From assembly GCF_034427435.1 (NCBI RefSeq), contig NZ_JAXQNP010000001.1:248001-312000 (forward strand): DNA of 64,000 bases, read 5' to 3'. Numbering within the stretch: position 1 is the stretch's first letter; each line of letters starts with the position of its first letter. The notes beneath the pieces are model-generated. The model worked only from the letters and a program-made list of their open reading frames with translations. It ran no database searches and was not told the origin of the DNA. The position numbers and the translations under genes were made by a program. Below are positions 33,314 through 42,927 of this stretch, piece after piece. Origin of the DNA: Nitrospirillum sp034427435. Lineage in GTDB: Bacteria; Pseudomonadota; Alphaproteobacteria; Azospirillales; Azospirillaceae.

Positions 33314-33943
33314 ATGACCAAGACCGAGCTCGTTGAGGACGCCCCCTTCGTCTACGTCGTCGATGATGATGAAGATGTGCGTGGCGGCGTGACCGACCTG
33401 TTCCGGTCCGTCGGCCTCAATGTGAAAAACTATCCCTCAACCCGGGACTTTCTCGCCGACACCTTGCCGGACCGCCCCAGCTGCCTGGTCCTGGACGTGC
33501 GCTTGCCGGGGGAAAGCGGATTGGAATTCCAGAACCGCCTGAACGCGACCGGAACCCGGCTGCCCATCATCTTCATCTCCGGCCATGCCGACGTCCCCAT
33601 GTCGGTGCAGGCCATGAAGTCGGGCGCCGTGGACTTCCTGCCCAAGCCATTCCGGGAACAGGAGCTGCTGGACGCCGTGTCCGGCGCCTTGCGCGTGGAC
33701 GCCCAGCGGCGACGGGAAGAGCGGGACCTGGATGAGCTGCGCCAACTGGCAGCCCAACTCACCCCCCGTGAGGTGGAGGTGCTGAAGGCGGTGGATCGCG
33801 GCCTGCTCAACAAGCAGATCGCGTTTGAAATGGGCATCGCCGAAATCACCGTGAAAATGCACCGCAGCAGCGCCTTCCGCAAACTGAAGGCCCGCAGCGT
33901 CGCCGACATGATCCAAAAGGTGCGCCGCCTAGCCCTGCGGTAG
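33314..33943 (+). CDS. FixJ-type response regulator (receiver plus LuxR HTH), second copy
   Basis: 209 residues. Receiver domain with VVDDDEDVR, the phospho-acceptor Asp in LVLDVRLPGESG, a Thr/Ser-type switch position in FISGHADV and PKPF. The LuxR-type HTH follows (LTPREVEVLKAVDRGLLNKQIAFEMGI). It is a paralogue of the regulator at 29571, almost identical through the HTH, so the two probably bind the same kind of DNA site. The start is the ATG just before the receiver; no clear ribosome site is visible. It is convergent with the aldehyde dehydrogenase operon, from which a 16-bp perfect inverted repeat separates it. Confidence 0.92.
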   Translation: MTKTELVEDAPFVYVVDDDEDVRGGVTDLFRSVGLNVKNYPSTRDFLADTLPDRPSCLVLDVRLPGESGLEFQNRLNATGTRLPIIFISGHADVPMSVQAMKSGAVDFLPKPFREQELLDAVSGALRVDAQRRREERDLDELRQLAAQLTPREVEVLKAVDRGLLNKQIAFEMGIAEITVKMHRSSAFRKLKARSVADMIQKVRRLALR

Positions 33944-33961
33944 GGGCCCGTCCGGGTTGGG

Positions 33962-34001
33962 GTGCGATCGCTTCAGGGGCACTCACCTGAAGCGATCGCA
34001 C
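33962..34001. terminator. bidirectional terminator (16-bp perfect inverted repeat)
   Basis: Positions 33962-33977 and 33986-34001 are exact reverse complements around an 8-base loop; the stem contains GCGATCGC. It sits between two convergent genes (stop at 33943 on plus, stop at 34035 on minus). No clear T-run follows on either strand, so it is inferred to be a terminator from position and stem strength. Confidence 0.65.
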
Positions 34002-34034
34002 GACGGAACGCCCACGACCTGTGAGGAAGCAGGG

Positions 34035-35366
34035 TCAGTCCGCCCGCAGGCGGGCGACGTCCTGGGCGGTGATCCTCGACGCCTCGGCGCCGAACCGGCC
34101 GGTGACGTAATTGGCGACGGCGGCGATTTCCTCGTCCGAGTAGGCGCCGGCGAAGCCGGGCATGTAGGGGCGCCCCGCCACTTGCGGGCCGGAGCCTTTC
34201 AGGATCATGAGGGCGACGTTGGCGGCGCTGGGGTCATTCACCGCCCGCTTGGCCGTCAATTGCGCCTCGGCCGAATTGACGCCGGCACCGTTCCAGGCAT
34301 GGCAGCTGGCGCAGGCCCCTTCGAACATGCGCTTGCCGTCGATGGCGCCCGCCACGGCGGTGGCATGGTCGCGCGGGGCGGGACCGGCCGGGGCCGGCAG
34401 GGCGGTATGGATCGCCGGCACACTTTGCAGGTAGGTCCGGATGGCCGCGATGTCGGACGGGACCAGCTTGGAGAAGCTCAGCTCGACCGCCTCGCGCATG
34501 GGGCCGGAGGCCACGCTGCGGCCCTTGGCATGGCCATGCGCCAGATAGGCCTCGATCTCCGGTGCCGACCACGTGCCGATGCCGCTGGTTGGGTCCGGGG
34601 TGATGTTATAGGCGTTCCAGCCCTCCGCCTGTCCGCCGGCGAACTTGCGCCGGGTATCCATCGCCTGGAACAGGGTACGGGGCGTGTGGCATTCGCCGCA
34701 GTGGGCGGCGCCCTCGACCAGATAGGCGCCACGGTTCCACTCGGGGCTGCGGTCAGCCACGGGCTCGAACCGCTGGCCGGGGTTGAAGAACGCCCCCCAG
34801 ACCGCCATCAACCAACGCTGGTTGAAGGGGAAGGAGAAGGTGTCGGGCCGGTTCGCCTGACGCACCGGCGCCAGGGAGAAGAGATAGGCCTTGATGGCCA
34901 GCACGTCCTTATCCGTCATCAGGCTGTACGAGGCGTAGGGGAAGGCCGGATAAAGATGCCGTCCACCCGGCGCCAGGCCCTTATGCACCGCCGCCAGGAA
35001 GTCCGCGTCCGTCCAGCGGCCGATGCCGGTTTCGGCGTCCGGCGTGATGTTGGGGGTGTACAGCGTGCCAAAGGGCAGCTTGAACGGCCGGCCGCCGGCA
35101 TAGGGCGTGCCGCCCTCCGCCGTATGGCAGGCCTGGCAGTCGGCCGCCGCCGTCAGGTAGGCGCCCCGTTCCAGCACGGCGGCGGTCGCCAGTTCCTGGG
35201 GCACACCGGTGGGCGAGGGGCCCTTGTAGTCCGCCAGGGAAACCCGCGTCCCCTTGGCGAAATCCAGGGGGCCGGGCAGGAAAACGGCATGGGCCAGCAC
35301 GGCGGCGCCGGCGACGGCGATGATGCCGACGGCGACCAGCGCCCTTCTTTTCGTGGTTCCGCGCAT
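34035..35366 (-). CDS. tri-haem cytochrome c subunit of membrane aldehyde/alcohol dehydrogenase
   Basis: 443 residues with an N-terminal signal/anchor (about 8-30) and three haem c sites: CQACH, CGECH and CASCH. Axial-Met candidates are present in each domain. The architecture matches the cytochrome subunit of alcohol dehydrogenase and of AldFGH-type aldehyde dehydrogenase in acetic acid bacteria, which pass electrons from a periplasmic dehydrogenase to ubiquinone or an oxidase. Its start overlaps the stop of the molybdenum subunit by one base (TGATG), showing one operon with the two genes upstream. Confidence 0.93.
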   Translation of the reverse strand: MRGTTKRRALVAVGIIAVAGAAVLAHAVFLPGPLDFAKGTRVSLADYKGPSPTGVPQELATAAVLERGAYLTAAADCQACHTAEGGTPYAGGRPFKLPFGTLYTPNITPDAETGIGRWTDADFLAAVHKGLAPGGRHLYPAFPYASYSLMTDKDVLAIKAYLFSLAPVRQANRPDTFSFPFNQRWLMAVWGAFFNPGQRFEPVADRSPEWNRGAYLVEGAAHCGECHTPRTLFQAMDTRRKFAGGQAEGWNAYNITPDPTSGIGTWSAPEIEAYLAHGHAKGRSVASGPMREAVELSFSKLVPSDIAAIRTYLQSVPAIHTALPAPAGPAPRDHATAVAGAIDGKRMFEGACASCHAWNGAGVNSAEAQLTAKRAVNDPSAANVALMILKGSGPQVAGRPYMPGFAGAYSDEEIAAVANYVTGRFGAEASRITAQDVARLRAD

Positions 35367-37540
35367 CAGGTCCGCCCCACCTTGGCAAGCAACGTCTGGT
35401 CGATGGGCATGCGGGTCAGCTGCACCCCCGTCGCGGCATAGATGGCATTGGCCACGGCGGGCTGAACCGTCGTGGTTCCAGGCTCGCCGATACCGCCGGG
35501 TGCTTCGGTGGACGGGACCAGATGCACCTCGACCGCCGGCATCTCATCGATGCGGACGACGCGGTAGTCATGGAAATTGCTCTGCTGCACCCGGCCCTTC
35601 TCGAACGTGATGCGGCCGTGCAGCGCCGCCGACAGGCCGAAGACCAGCCCACCCTGGATTTGGGAAATCACGCCATCCGGGTTCACCACCATGCCGCAAT
35701 CGACGGCGGTGACCAGGCGGCGCACCCGCACCGTGCCATCGTCATCCACCGCCACCTCGGCGATGGTGGAGAGGAAGCTGCCGAAGACCGTTTGCAGGCA
35801 TATGCCCCGGCCCACCCGCTCGCCCGCCTTGGCGGCCAGGGGCGTGCCCCAGCCGGCCTGCGTCGCCGCCGTGTTCAGCACCTGCAGGGCCCGCGGGTTG
35901 GCCGTCAGCAGGGCGCGGCGGAAGTCCAGCGGGTCGCTCTTGGCTTCACGCGCCAGCCGGTCGATGAAGCTTTCGACGCTGAAGATATTGTTGTTGGGGC
36001 CCACGCCGCGCCAGAAGCAGGTGGGCACGCCTTGCGGCTCGTGGCGCACATAGTCGACATGAAAGCCGCCGACGGCGTAGGGCTGGTCGGCGGCGCCATC
36101 AATGGCGTCGATGTCGACGCCGCCGCTGAACGCCGGGGGCAGCCAGCGGGCGATGACGGCAGGCCCGACGACCTTGTGGCGCCAGGCGACGGGCTTACCG
36201 TTTTCCAGCCGGGCGGACAGCCAGCTCCCGTAGGTGGAGCGGTACATCGCCTTCTGGATGTCCTCTTCCCGCGTCCACACCACCTTGACCGGGCCATCGA
36301 CATGGGCGGCGATGCGCACCGCCTTGTCCACCATGTCCACCTCCAGCCGGCGGCCGAAGCCGCCGCCCAGCAGGTGGTTGTGGATGATGATCTGGTCGGG
36401 CTTCAGGCCAGAGGCCTGGGCCGCCTTGGCCTGGGCCATGGTCATCACCTGCGTGCCGATCCAGATCTCGCAGGCGCCCGGCCGCAGGTGCACGGTGCAG
36501 TTCATCGGCTCCATGGGGGCGTGCGCCAGGAAGGGCAGCTCATAGCTGGCGCTGATCACCCCGGCGTCGCCTGGGCGGGCGTCCGCGCCCTCGCTTTTGA
36601 CCGGCACGCCCGGCTGCTTCGCCGCCTCGTGCATCGCCGCACGCAGGCTTTCGGTCGACAGTGTGGCGTTGGGGCCCTCATCCCACTCGATGACCAGCTT
36701 GTCCAGGCCCTTCTTCGCGGCCCACGTGTGGTCCCCGACCACGGCCACCAGGTCCTCCAGCACCACCACCTGGCGCACCCCGGCCACGGCCCGCGCCTGG
36801 GTATCGTCAACGCGCCGGATCTTGCCACCGGGCACGGGGCAGCTGGACAGGGTGGCGACCTTCACGCCCGGCGGCATGGCGTCGATGCCATACTTGGCCG
36901 TGCCGTTGCCCTTGGCCTCGATATCCAGGCGCGTCTGGGTCTTGCCCAGCAGGCGGAAGGTCTTGGGATCCTTCAGCGGCGGATCCGAGGGCGGTGTCAT
37001 GCGGGATGCCGCCGCCGCCAGCTCACCATAGGGCAGCGATCGGCCGCTGGCCGCGTGCCGGACCATGCCGTCCTGGGTTTCGCAGGCTGTGGAAGCCACC
37101 TGCCAGCGCTGGGCCGCCGCCTGCACCAGCATGGCCCGCGCCGCCGCCCCGGCCTTGCGCATGGGCGTCCAATAGGCGCGAACGGAGGTGGAGCCGCCGG
37201 TGGCCTGGACCTTGAAGATCGGATTGCCGTAGAGCGCGTCGCTGGGCGGCGCCGCCTCCAGCCGGACGGCGGCCAAGGGCAAATCCAGCTCCTCCGCGAT
37301 CAGCATGGTCAGGGCGGTGTAGATACCCTGGCCCATTTCCACCTGGGGCATGATCAGGGTCGCGGCGCCGTCGCCGGCGATGCGGATGAAGGCGTCGGGC
37401 GCGAAAACGGCGGGGGCATCCTCACGCGCCACGGCCAAACGCCCCAGGGGCAGGTCAACGGCCAGCAGGAGGCCGCCATAGGCCAGGCCGCGCAGCAGGT
37501 CGCGGCGCGAGGCGCCAGAGGGCGAGGGGTGCGTATCCAT
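35366..37540 (-). CDS. molybdopterin-binding large subunit, xanthine dehydrogenase family (IorB/AldH-like)
   Basis: 724 residues with a Tat signal (SRRDLLRGLAYGG) and the two-domain molybdenum-cofactor fold of the isoquinoline 1-oxidoreductase beta/aldehyde dehydrogenase group. Landmarks are VEMGQGIYTALTMLIAEEL, HNHLLGGGFGRRLEVDM, WRGVGPNNN, VDCGMVVNPDGV, and GGIGEPGTTTVQPAVANA with the conserved catalytic Glu. It oxidises aldehydes or N-heterocycles in the periplasm, with a small 2Fe-2S subunit and a cytochrome c as partners. The ATG at 37540 has GAGG seven bases upstream. The substrate cannot be read from sequence. Confidence 0.93.
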   Translation of the reverse strand: MDTHPSPSGASRRDLLRGLAYGGLLLAVDLPLGRLAVAREDAPAVFAPDAFIRIAGDGAATLIMPQVEMGQGIYTALTMLIAEELDLPLAAVRLEAAPPSDALYGNPIFKVQATGGSTSVRAYWTPMRKAGAAARAMLVQAAAQRWQVASTACETQDGMVRHAASGRSLPYGELAAAASRMTPPSDPPLKDPKTFRLLGKTQTRLDIEAKGNGTAKYGIDAMPPGVKVATLSSCPVPGGKIRRVDDTQARAVAGVRQVVVLEDLVAVVGDHTWAAKKGLDKLVIEWDEGPNATLSTESLRAAMHEAAKQPGVPVKSEGADARPGDAGVISASYELPFLAHAPMEPMNCTVHLRPGACEIWIGTQVMTMAQAKAAQASGLKPDQIIIHNHLLGGGFGRRLEVDMVDKAVRIAAHVDGPVKVVWTREEDIQKAMYRSTYGSWLSARLENGKPVAWRHKVVGPAVIARWLPPAFSGGVDIDAIDGAADQPYAVGGFHVDYVRHEPQGVPTCFWRGVGPNNNIFSVESFIDRLAREAKSDPLDFRRALLTANPRALQVLNTAATQAGWGTPLAAKAGERVGRGICLQTVFGSFLSTIAEVAVDDDGTVRVRRLVTAVDCGMVVNPDGVISQIQGGLVFGLSAALHGRITFEKGRVQQSNFHDYRVVRIDEMPAVEVHLVPSTEAPGGIGEPGTTTVQPAVANAIYAATGVQLTRMPIDQTLLAKVGRT

Positions 37541-37549
37541 CAACTCACC

Positions 37550-38005
37550 TCAGGCTTGAGAGGCGGCGCGCTTCACGCCATCACGGATGCGGACATAGGT
37601 GCCGCAGCGGCAAATGTTTCCCGCCATGGCGGCGTCGATGTCGGCGTCGGTGGGCGCCGGCGTCTGCGCCAGCAGGGCCGCGGCGGCCATGATCTGGCCC
37701 GACTGGCAGTAGCCGCACTGCGCCACCTGAAGGTCCATCCAGGCCTTCTGCACCTTGGCGCCGGCGGGGGTGGCGCCGATGCCTTCGATGGTGACGACGG
37801 GCATGTCGCCCACATCGCCCACGGCCAGCTGGCAGGACCGCACGGGCGTGCCGTCCACATGCACGGTGCAGGCGCCGCACTGGGCGACGCCGCAGCCGAA
37901 CTTGGTGCCGGTCATGCCCAAGACATCCCGCAATACCCACAGCAGGGGCGTGTCCTGCTCCACCTCCACATCGTGGACGGTGCCGTTGATGGAAATCTTG
38001 ATCAT
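37550..38005 (-). CDS. 2Fe-2S small subunit of molybdenum hydroxylase (IorA/AldF-like)
   Basis: 151 residues with the two 2Fe-2S clusters of this family: plant-type CGVAQCGACTVHVDG with the later Cys of RSC, and the helical-domain cluster CGYCQSGQI with CRCGTY. The ATG at 38005 is preceded by GGGGA at six bases and gives the standard start MIKISINGT; a longer frame adds unrelated residues. It is the first gene of the three-gene dehydrogenase operon. The small subunit has no Tat signal, so it probably rides out with the large subunit. The palindromic site B lies 103 bp upstream. Confidence 0.95.
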   Translation of the reverse strand: MIKISINGTVHDVEVEQDTPLLWVLRDVLGMTGTKFGCGVAQCGACTVHVDGTPVRSCQLAVGDVGDMPVVTIEGIGATPAGAKVQKAWMDLQVAQCGYCQSGQIMAAAALLAQTPAPTDADIDAAMAGNICRCGTYVRIRDGVKRAASQA

Positions 38006-38107
38006 GGAATTCCCCGTTCTGGCGGCAGCCGATGCCGCTGCGCGCCTCGCATGGCGCACATCGCTTCACAGGCTCAACTGTTACCGTAGGCATTGAACTT
38101 GGGCATT

Positions 38108-38121
38108 CATACCGCGGTATG
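38108..38121. promoter_or_regulatory. perfect 14-bp palindrome CATACCGCGGTATG (site B), candidate operator
   Basis: It lies 103 bp upstream of the first gene of the aldehyde dehydrogenase operon and 45 bp beyond the end of the PAS kinase gene. It differs from site A only in the two central bases. Position and repetition suggest binding by one or both FixJ-type regulators (inference). Confidence 0.65.
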
Positions 38122-38166
38122 GGTGCCACCGGGGGTGCGATGTCGTTGCGTAAAAGGCGGCGCGTA

Positions 38167-40220
38167 TCAGTCCGCCGCCACGGGCAAGCGGATTTGGAAA
38201 CGCGCCCCGCCACCCGGCAGGTTGCTGGCCGACAACTGGCCGCCATGCCGCTGGACGATGGAGCGGCAGACGGAAAGGCCGATCCCCATGCCATAGCTCT
38301 TGGTGGAGCGGAAACTCTCGAACACGCGCTCCACGTCACCGGATGGTATGCCGGGTCCGTTGTCGTCGATGGTGGCGACGGCCCAGTCACCATCGGCCCT
38401 TAGGGTGACGGTGATGGCGCGTTCCTCGACATCGCTCTGGGCCAAGGCCTGTTGCGCGTTCAACAAGATATTGAACACCACCTGCTGCAACTGGACCCTG
38501 TCCCCCTCCACCACGCACGGGGCCTTGCCGGCATCGATGCACACGGTCACCCGGGCATGCTCCAGCTCATGGGAGAGGAAGGCCACGGTGTCCCGCGCCA
38601 GTTTGGCGATGTCGACCGGCTCGCTCTGGTAAGGGGCCCTCACGGCCATGTCACGGATGCGACTGACGATTGCCGTGGCCCGGTCCACGCTGTCCATGAT
38701 CTTGGCGACCAGTTCCCGCACCACCGGAACGTCCACCACGTCGCGCGACAGCCAGCGCCGGACCGCCTCCCCCGGGAGGAGATGGCGCTAAGAGGCTGCG
38801 CCACCTCGTGGGCCAGCGACGCCGTCAGCTCCCCCAGGATAGCCACCCGTGCCGCATGGGCCAATTCCGCCTGCATGGCCTGCACCGCGGCGCGGGCCGC
38901 CTCCTGCCGCGAAATGTCGATCAGGCCGACATAGGCGATGTTCTGGCTGCGCAATTCTGGTGGCACGACATTGAACCAAAGGCAGGGCACCAGGCTGCCG
39001 TCCAGACGGCCGATCAGGTGCTCTCCCTGATAGGTGCAGTGGCCGCCAAAGCTGGCGGTCATGGACTCACGCAGGCCGCGCATATGATGCGGCGTGGTAA
39101 CCCAGCGGATGGGGCCCAGCAACGCGTCCTTGGATGCGGCGCGCATCAGGGTCAGCGCGCTGGCGTTCGCGTCGACGCAAAGGATTTCCGCCTTGGCCTG
39201 TTCCAGGAAGTCGGGATTCTGGTCAATATAAGCGCCAAGATCGACGACGCCTTGCTCGCGCAAGGCCGCGTACGTGCGGTTTATGGCGGTGGTGTCGAAG
39301 CGGAAGAAGGCGACACCGCTCGCCTCGAACAAAGTCCGCAACCGGTTCTCGCTGCGCGCCAACTCGGCCAGCGCCTTCTTCTGATCATCAATGTCGATCA
39401 CGCCGACGATGACCCGGCCCGAGGGGACCGTTTCGGACGGGAAGGCGGTGGTGAACAGGCACTCGAACGTGGTGCCGTCGGCACGGGCCAGCCTGACTTC
39501 GGCAACGTAGCTGGGGTCACGCCGCATGCCCCTGAGCAAGCCGGTGGTGAAATGAACCAGGCTGTCGTCCGGCCAATAGGGCCGGATGTCGGCGAAGTCA
39601 CTTTGTTGCCTCCCGCCGAACAGCTCCATGGTGCGCTGGTTGACGGCGATCACCTTCACCTGCTGTTGCAGCCAGCGGACATAGTCCGGGTTCGCCGCGA
39701 AATAAGCGGCCATGTCGGTGACGCCCTCGGCCATCTTCTGGCGCACGGCCATGGCCGCCACGTGGAAGTCCATGTCCCAGAAGGAAACGGCCAGGGCGTG
39801 GAACAGGTTGGTGTTGCGGACGGTCAGGTCCTCCAAGGTCGCCTGCGTCGCCCGGGCCGCCGTGATGTCGCGGGCCGCGTCCATGAAGAGTCCGCCGTCC
39901 GGCGTGATGCGGCTGATGCTGACCTCAAGGGTCAGGATGGTGTCTCCGGCGCCGCGCCGGTGCAGTTCACCCCGCCACACACCGCCGCCGGCCAGGGCGC
40001 CGTCGATCTCCTGCCGCGCCGCCTCATCCTGCGGTCCCAGCACATCCGTGGCCATCCGGCCCTGGGCCGCCTCCGCCGCGATGCCGTAGAGCCGCTCCGC
40101 CACCGGGTTCAGGGCCAGCAACCGCCCCGCTTCATCGTACAGCACAACGGCGTCGTTCAGACCCTGCAGCAGGGAGGCGAGCAAGGGCGGGAGGGGCGTC
40201 GGGTCGGGCAAGGCGGCCAA
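38167..40220 (-). CDS. multi-PAS histidine kinase (one-base frameshift after the H-box)
   Basis: About 684 residues if continuous. An N-terminal PAS domain (VVLYDEAGRLLALNPVAERLYGI) is followed by two copies of the PAS variant seen in the neighbouring kinase (KMAEGVTDMAAYFAANPDY; ALREQGVVDLGAYIDQNPDFL), each with V-x-x-N-x-x-x-x-x-L-x. The H-box reads SLAHEVAQPLSAIS, after which the frame breaks. The -1 frame continues EAVRRWLSRDVVDVPVVREL through N-box (NILLNAQQAL), DNGPGIP and GMGIGLSVCRSI. One added G in the 5-G run (38769-38773 as C on plus) joins them with exactly the spacing of the other kinase. The start is a TTG at 40220 with no good ribosome site. Soluble, no membrane segment. Confidence 0.83.
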
Positions 40221-40290
40221 TCATGGGGCAGGGTCGGTATGCCCGCAGCCAATGCGCGACGGCCGTGATTGTCAAGCGCGCACCGTCCTT

Positions 40291-41441
40291 TCAACCACCG
40301 CCTGCCAGTTCCAGCACGGCCGCCGCAGGCGACACTCGGCGGCGGGGCAGCCGTTCCTCGATGCGCCGGAATGTGGCCAGCGCCTGGGCCACCACCTGGT
40401 CCATGTTGTAATAGCGGTATGTCGCCAGGCGGCCGACGAACCAGGTATCGGACGTCGCGTCGGCCATGGCCTCGTACCGTTTGTACAGCGCCTGGTTCTC
40501 CGGCCTGGGAACGGGATAGTAGGGGTCGCCGACATCGCTGGGGTACTCATAGGTCAGGGCCGTCTTGGGATGGTCCTGGCCGGTCAGGTGCTTGTACTCC
40601 GTCACCCGGGTATAGGCCTGGTCCTGGGGATGGTTCACCACCGCCACCGGCTGGTGCCAGGGCCGGTCCAGGGTCACGAGATCGAATCTCAGCGACCGAT
40701 AGGGCAGGGGGCCGTGGCGATAGCCGAAGAACTCATCAACCTGCCCGGTGTAGATCAGGCGCTTGTGCGGGACCACGCCTTGGATGTCGGCGTAATCGGT
40801 CTGCAGCATGATCTTGATGTTGGGGTGACGCAGCATGCGTTCGAACAGGCGCGTGTATCCATCGCGCGGCATGGCCTGAAAGCTGTCGGTGAAATAGCGG
40901 TCGTCGGTATTGGTGCGGGTGGGCACACGGGCGGTGACGGATCTGTCCAGCTGGCTGGGTCCAGGCCCCATTGCTTGCGGGTGTAGCCGCGGAAGAACTT
41001 CTCATACAGTTCCCGACCCACGGCGCTGACCACAACATCCTCCGATGTCTGGATGGGCGCCACCGGTTCCGCCCGGGCGCGCAGGAAGGCGGCGGCCTCC
41101 TCATCGCTGGTAAGGGACAGGCCATAGAGGACGTTGAGGGTGGTGCGGTTGATGGGAATGGGCACCAGCTTGCCATCCACCGATGCCAGGACACGGTGGC
41201 TGTAGTCGCGCCAATCGGTGAAGGCGGAAAGGTAGTCGACGACCTGCGCGTTGTTGGTGTGGAAGATGTGTGGCCCATATTCGTGGATCAACAGGCCATC
41301 GGTGGTGTGGCGGTCATAGGCGTTGCCCGCGACATGCGGCCGCCGGTCGATCAACAGGACACGCTCATCGCGCTGGCTCGCCAGACGCTCAGCCAGCACG
41401 CTGCCGGCAAAGCCGGCGCCAACGATCAGCCAATCAAACAT
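40291..41441 (-). CDS. glf: UDP-galactopyranose mutase (one-base frameshift)
   Basis: About 383 residues if continuous, the normal Glf length. The FAD Rossmann motif VGAGFAGSVLAERLA starts the protein, and GPHIFHTNN, FRGYTRKQWGLDP, RTNTDDRYF and YRYYNMDQVV are family signatures. The frame breaks at LDP|SQLDRSVTARVP: one extra C in a CCC run (40957-40959, GGG on plus) joins both halves and gives the family sequence. Glf converts UDP-galactopyranose to UDP-galactofuranose for galactofuranose-containing polysaccharides or glycolipids. Its start overlaps the glycosyltransferase stop by eight bases. Confidence 0.88.
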
Positions 41442-42693
41442 GGGCGGGCTCCGCCAAGGCGCTGATGGCCGCCTCGCGCCGCGACGGCTGGACGGGGGAG
41501 ATAGCCCGGCCCCGTGCCTTGGCGGAGGCGATACCCTGGATCAAGCCGTGCATGCCGGCCCAGGTCTTGTCCCAGGATGACAAGGACAGTTGACGTTTCA
41601 CCGCCGCCCGCCAGAGATCCCGGGGTTGCCTCAGCAATCCATCCAGGTGACGCGCCATGTCCTGGGCGTTATCCGCGATCTTGACCAAATCCTTGGCGCC
41701 GTAGGGCGTCACCACGTCGGTGATGGGCGTGGAAACCACCGGCACCCCGGCCGCCAGGAACTCCGGCGTCTTGGTCGGGCTGATGAAGCGTGTCGCCTCA
41801 TTCAGGGCGAAGGGCATGAAGCCCGCATCCCAGCCGGCCAGATAATGGGGTAGCGCTTCATAGCTCTTCGGCCCCAGCCAGTGCAGGTTGGGCCGCCGGG
41901 GCAGGGCGGCCGGGTCGATCTTGACCACGGGCCCCAGGATGACGAACTGCCAGTCGGGGCGCTGGTCGGCCAATTGGGCCACCAGGTCGCGGTCCATGCG
42001 TTCATCGATCACGCCGAAAAAGCCGACGCGCGGATGGGGAATTTCCAACTGGTCGGCCGGCTCGGCCCCGTCATGGCTCAGCGCCTGGGCGAAGTGCGCC
42101 ACATCGATGCTGGACGGGAAGGGATGAACGCTGTGATGGCGATGGCGCTTGGCGGCATATAGGCTCATGCCCCCCGTGAAGACCAGATCCGCCTTGGCGA
42201 ACAGGGCGCTCTCCTGCGCCAGCAACCGGGGTGAAGCGCCCAGGAAGGCGGACAGCTCATCCATATTGTCGTAGACCGTGACAGCGGCCGGAAGATCGGC
42301 GCTGAAGTCCACGGCGGCCGGCGTGTAGTACCACAGCACGCGGGACGATGGGTCCCGGCCGGCCAGCAGCGCATAGATCAACTGGCTGAGATGGAAGCTG
42401 AGGGCATCGCCCTCCAAGCCCTGCGGCAGCAACGGCACCACCACCGAAACGCCGTCCGGCCGCAACGTGATGTCCAGCCGGGGCGAAGCGACCGCGTCGC
42501 CATCCGGCGCGACGAAAACTGGTTCCTCGATGAACAGCACCCGATACTGCTTGGCCGCCCGGCTCAGCAGGTGCTGCGGCCGCTGGCGCACGAAATCCCA
42601 CCGCAAATGAGAAAAACAGACCAGGTCGGCCGGATGCGCCGGGTCAGGCATGATCGAGTCAAGGCGTGGGCCAAGTGCCCGTGCGTCTTGCAT
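41434..42693 (-). CDS. glycosyltransferase (GT1/GT4-like)
   Basis: 419 residues with a GT-B fold. LVCFSHLRWDFVRQRPQHLL opens the N-domain, and VGFFGVIDERMD, FVILGPVVKID, LHWLGPKSYEALPHYLAGWDAGFMPF and SPTKTPEFLAAGVPVVSTPI form the nucleotide-sugar-binding C-domain, including the E of the retaining family 4-type motif. The ATG at 42693 has AGGAG seven bases upstream; longer frames add Pro-rich residues. It overlaps glf, so it may be a galactofuranosyl or other glycosyltransferase in the same surface-glycan pathway. It diverges from the clan-A glycosidase across 234 bp that show no clear promoter. Confidence 0.87.
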   Translation of the reverse strand: MQDARALGPRLDSIMPDPAHPADLVCFSHLRWDFVRQRPQHLLSRAAKQYRVLFIEEPVFVAPDGDAVASPRLDITLRPDGVSVVVPLLPQGLEGDALSFHLSQLIYALLAGRDPSSRVLWYYTPAAVDFSADLPAAVTVYDNMDELSAFLGASPRLLAQESALFAKADLVFTGGMSLYAAKRHRHHSVHPFPSSIDVAHFAQALSHDGAEPADQLEIPHPRVGFFGVIDERMDRDLVAQLADQRPDWQFVILGPVVKIDPAALPRRPNLHWLGPKSYEALPHYLAGWDAGFMPFALNEATRFISPTKTPEFLAAGVPVVSTPITDVVTPYGAKDLVKIADNAQDMARHLDGLLRQPRDLWRAAVKRQLSLSSWDKTWAGMHGLIQGIASAKARGRAISPVQPSRREAAISALAEPAHV

Positions 42694-42927
42694 GGCATTA
42701 CTCCTGCCGCCGGATGTCGGGGGCTGCGCTGGTGGGGAGGGTCGATCCGGGCGCGGGGGGCGCCATCGGGGGCTCTCGGTTGTAAGCACAGACGGGAACG
42801 AAAGTTCCGGGGCGCCCCACCGATACTCAGGCCCTCAAAAATGCCCTCTAGAAAATGCCGGCGGGCATCGAACTTAACGGCCCCTCGGGGATTACCCCGG
42901 CTCAACCGCGGCAACCTTGGGGCTGAC

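Noticed and set aside
40216..40224. A sixth frameshift at the start of the multi-PAS kinase, using the ATG at 40224
   Set aside because: Joining that ATG to the kinase frame would need an extra base, not a missing one, removed, unlike the other five cases. A TTG start is odd but sufficient.
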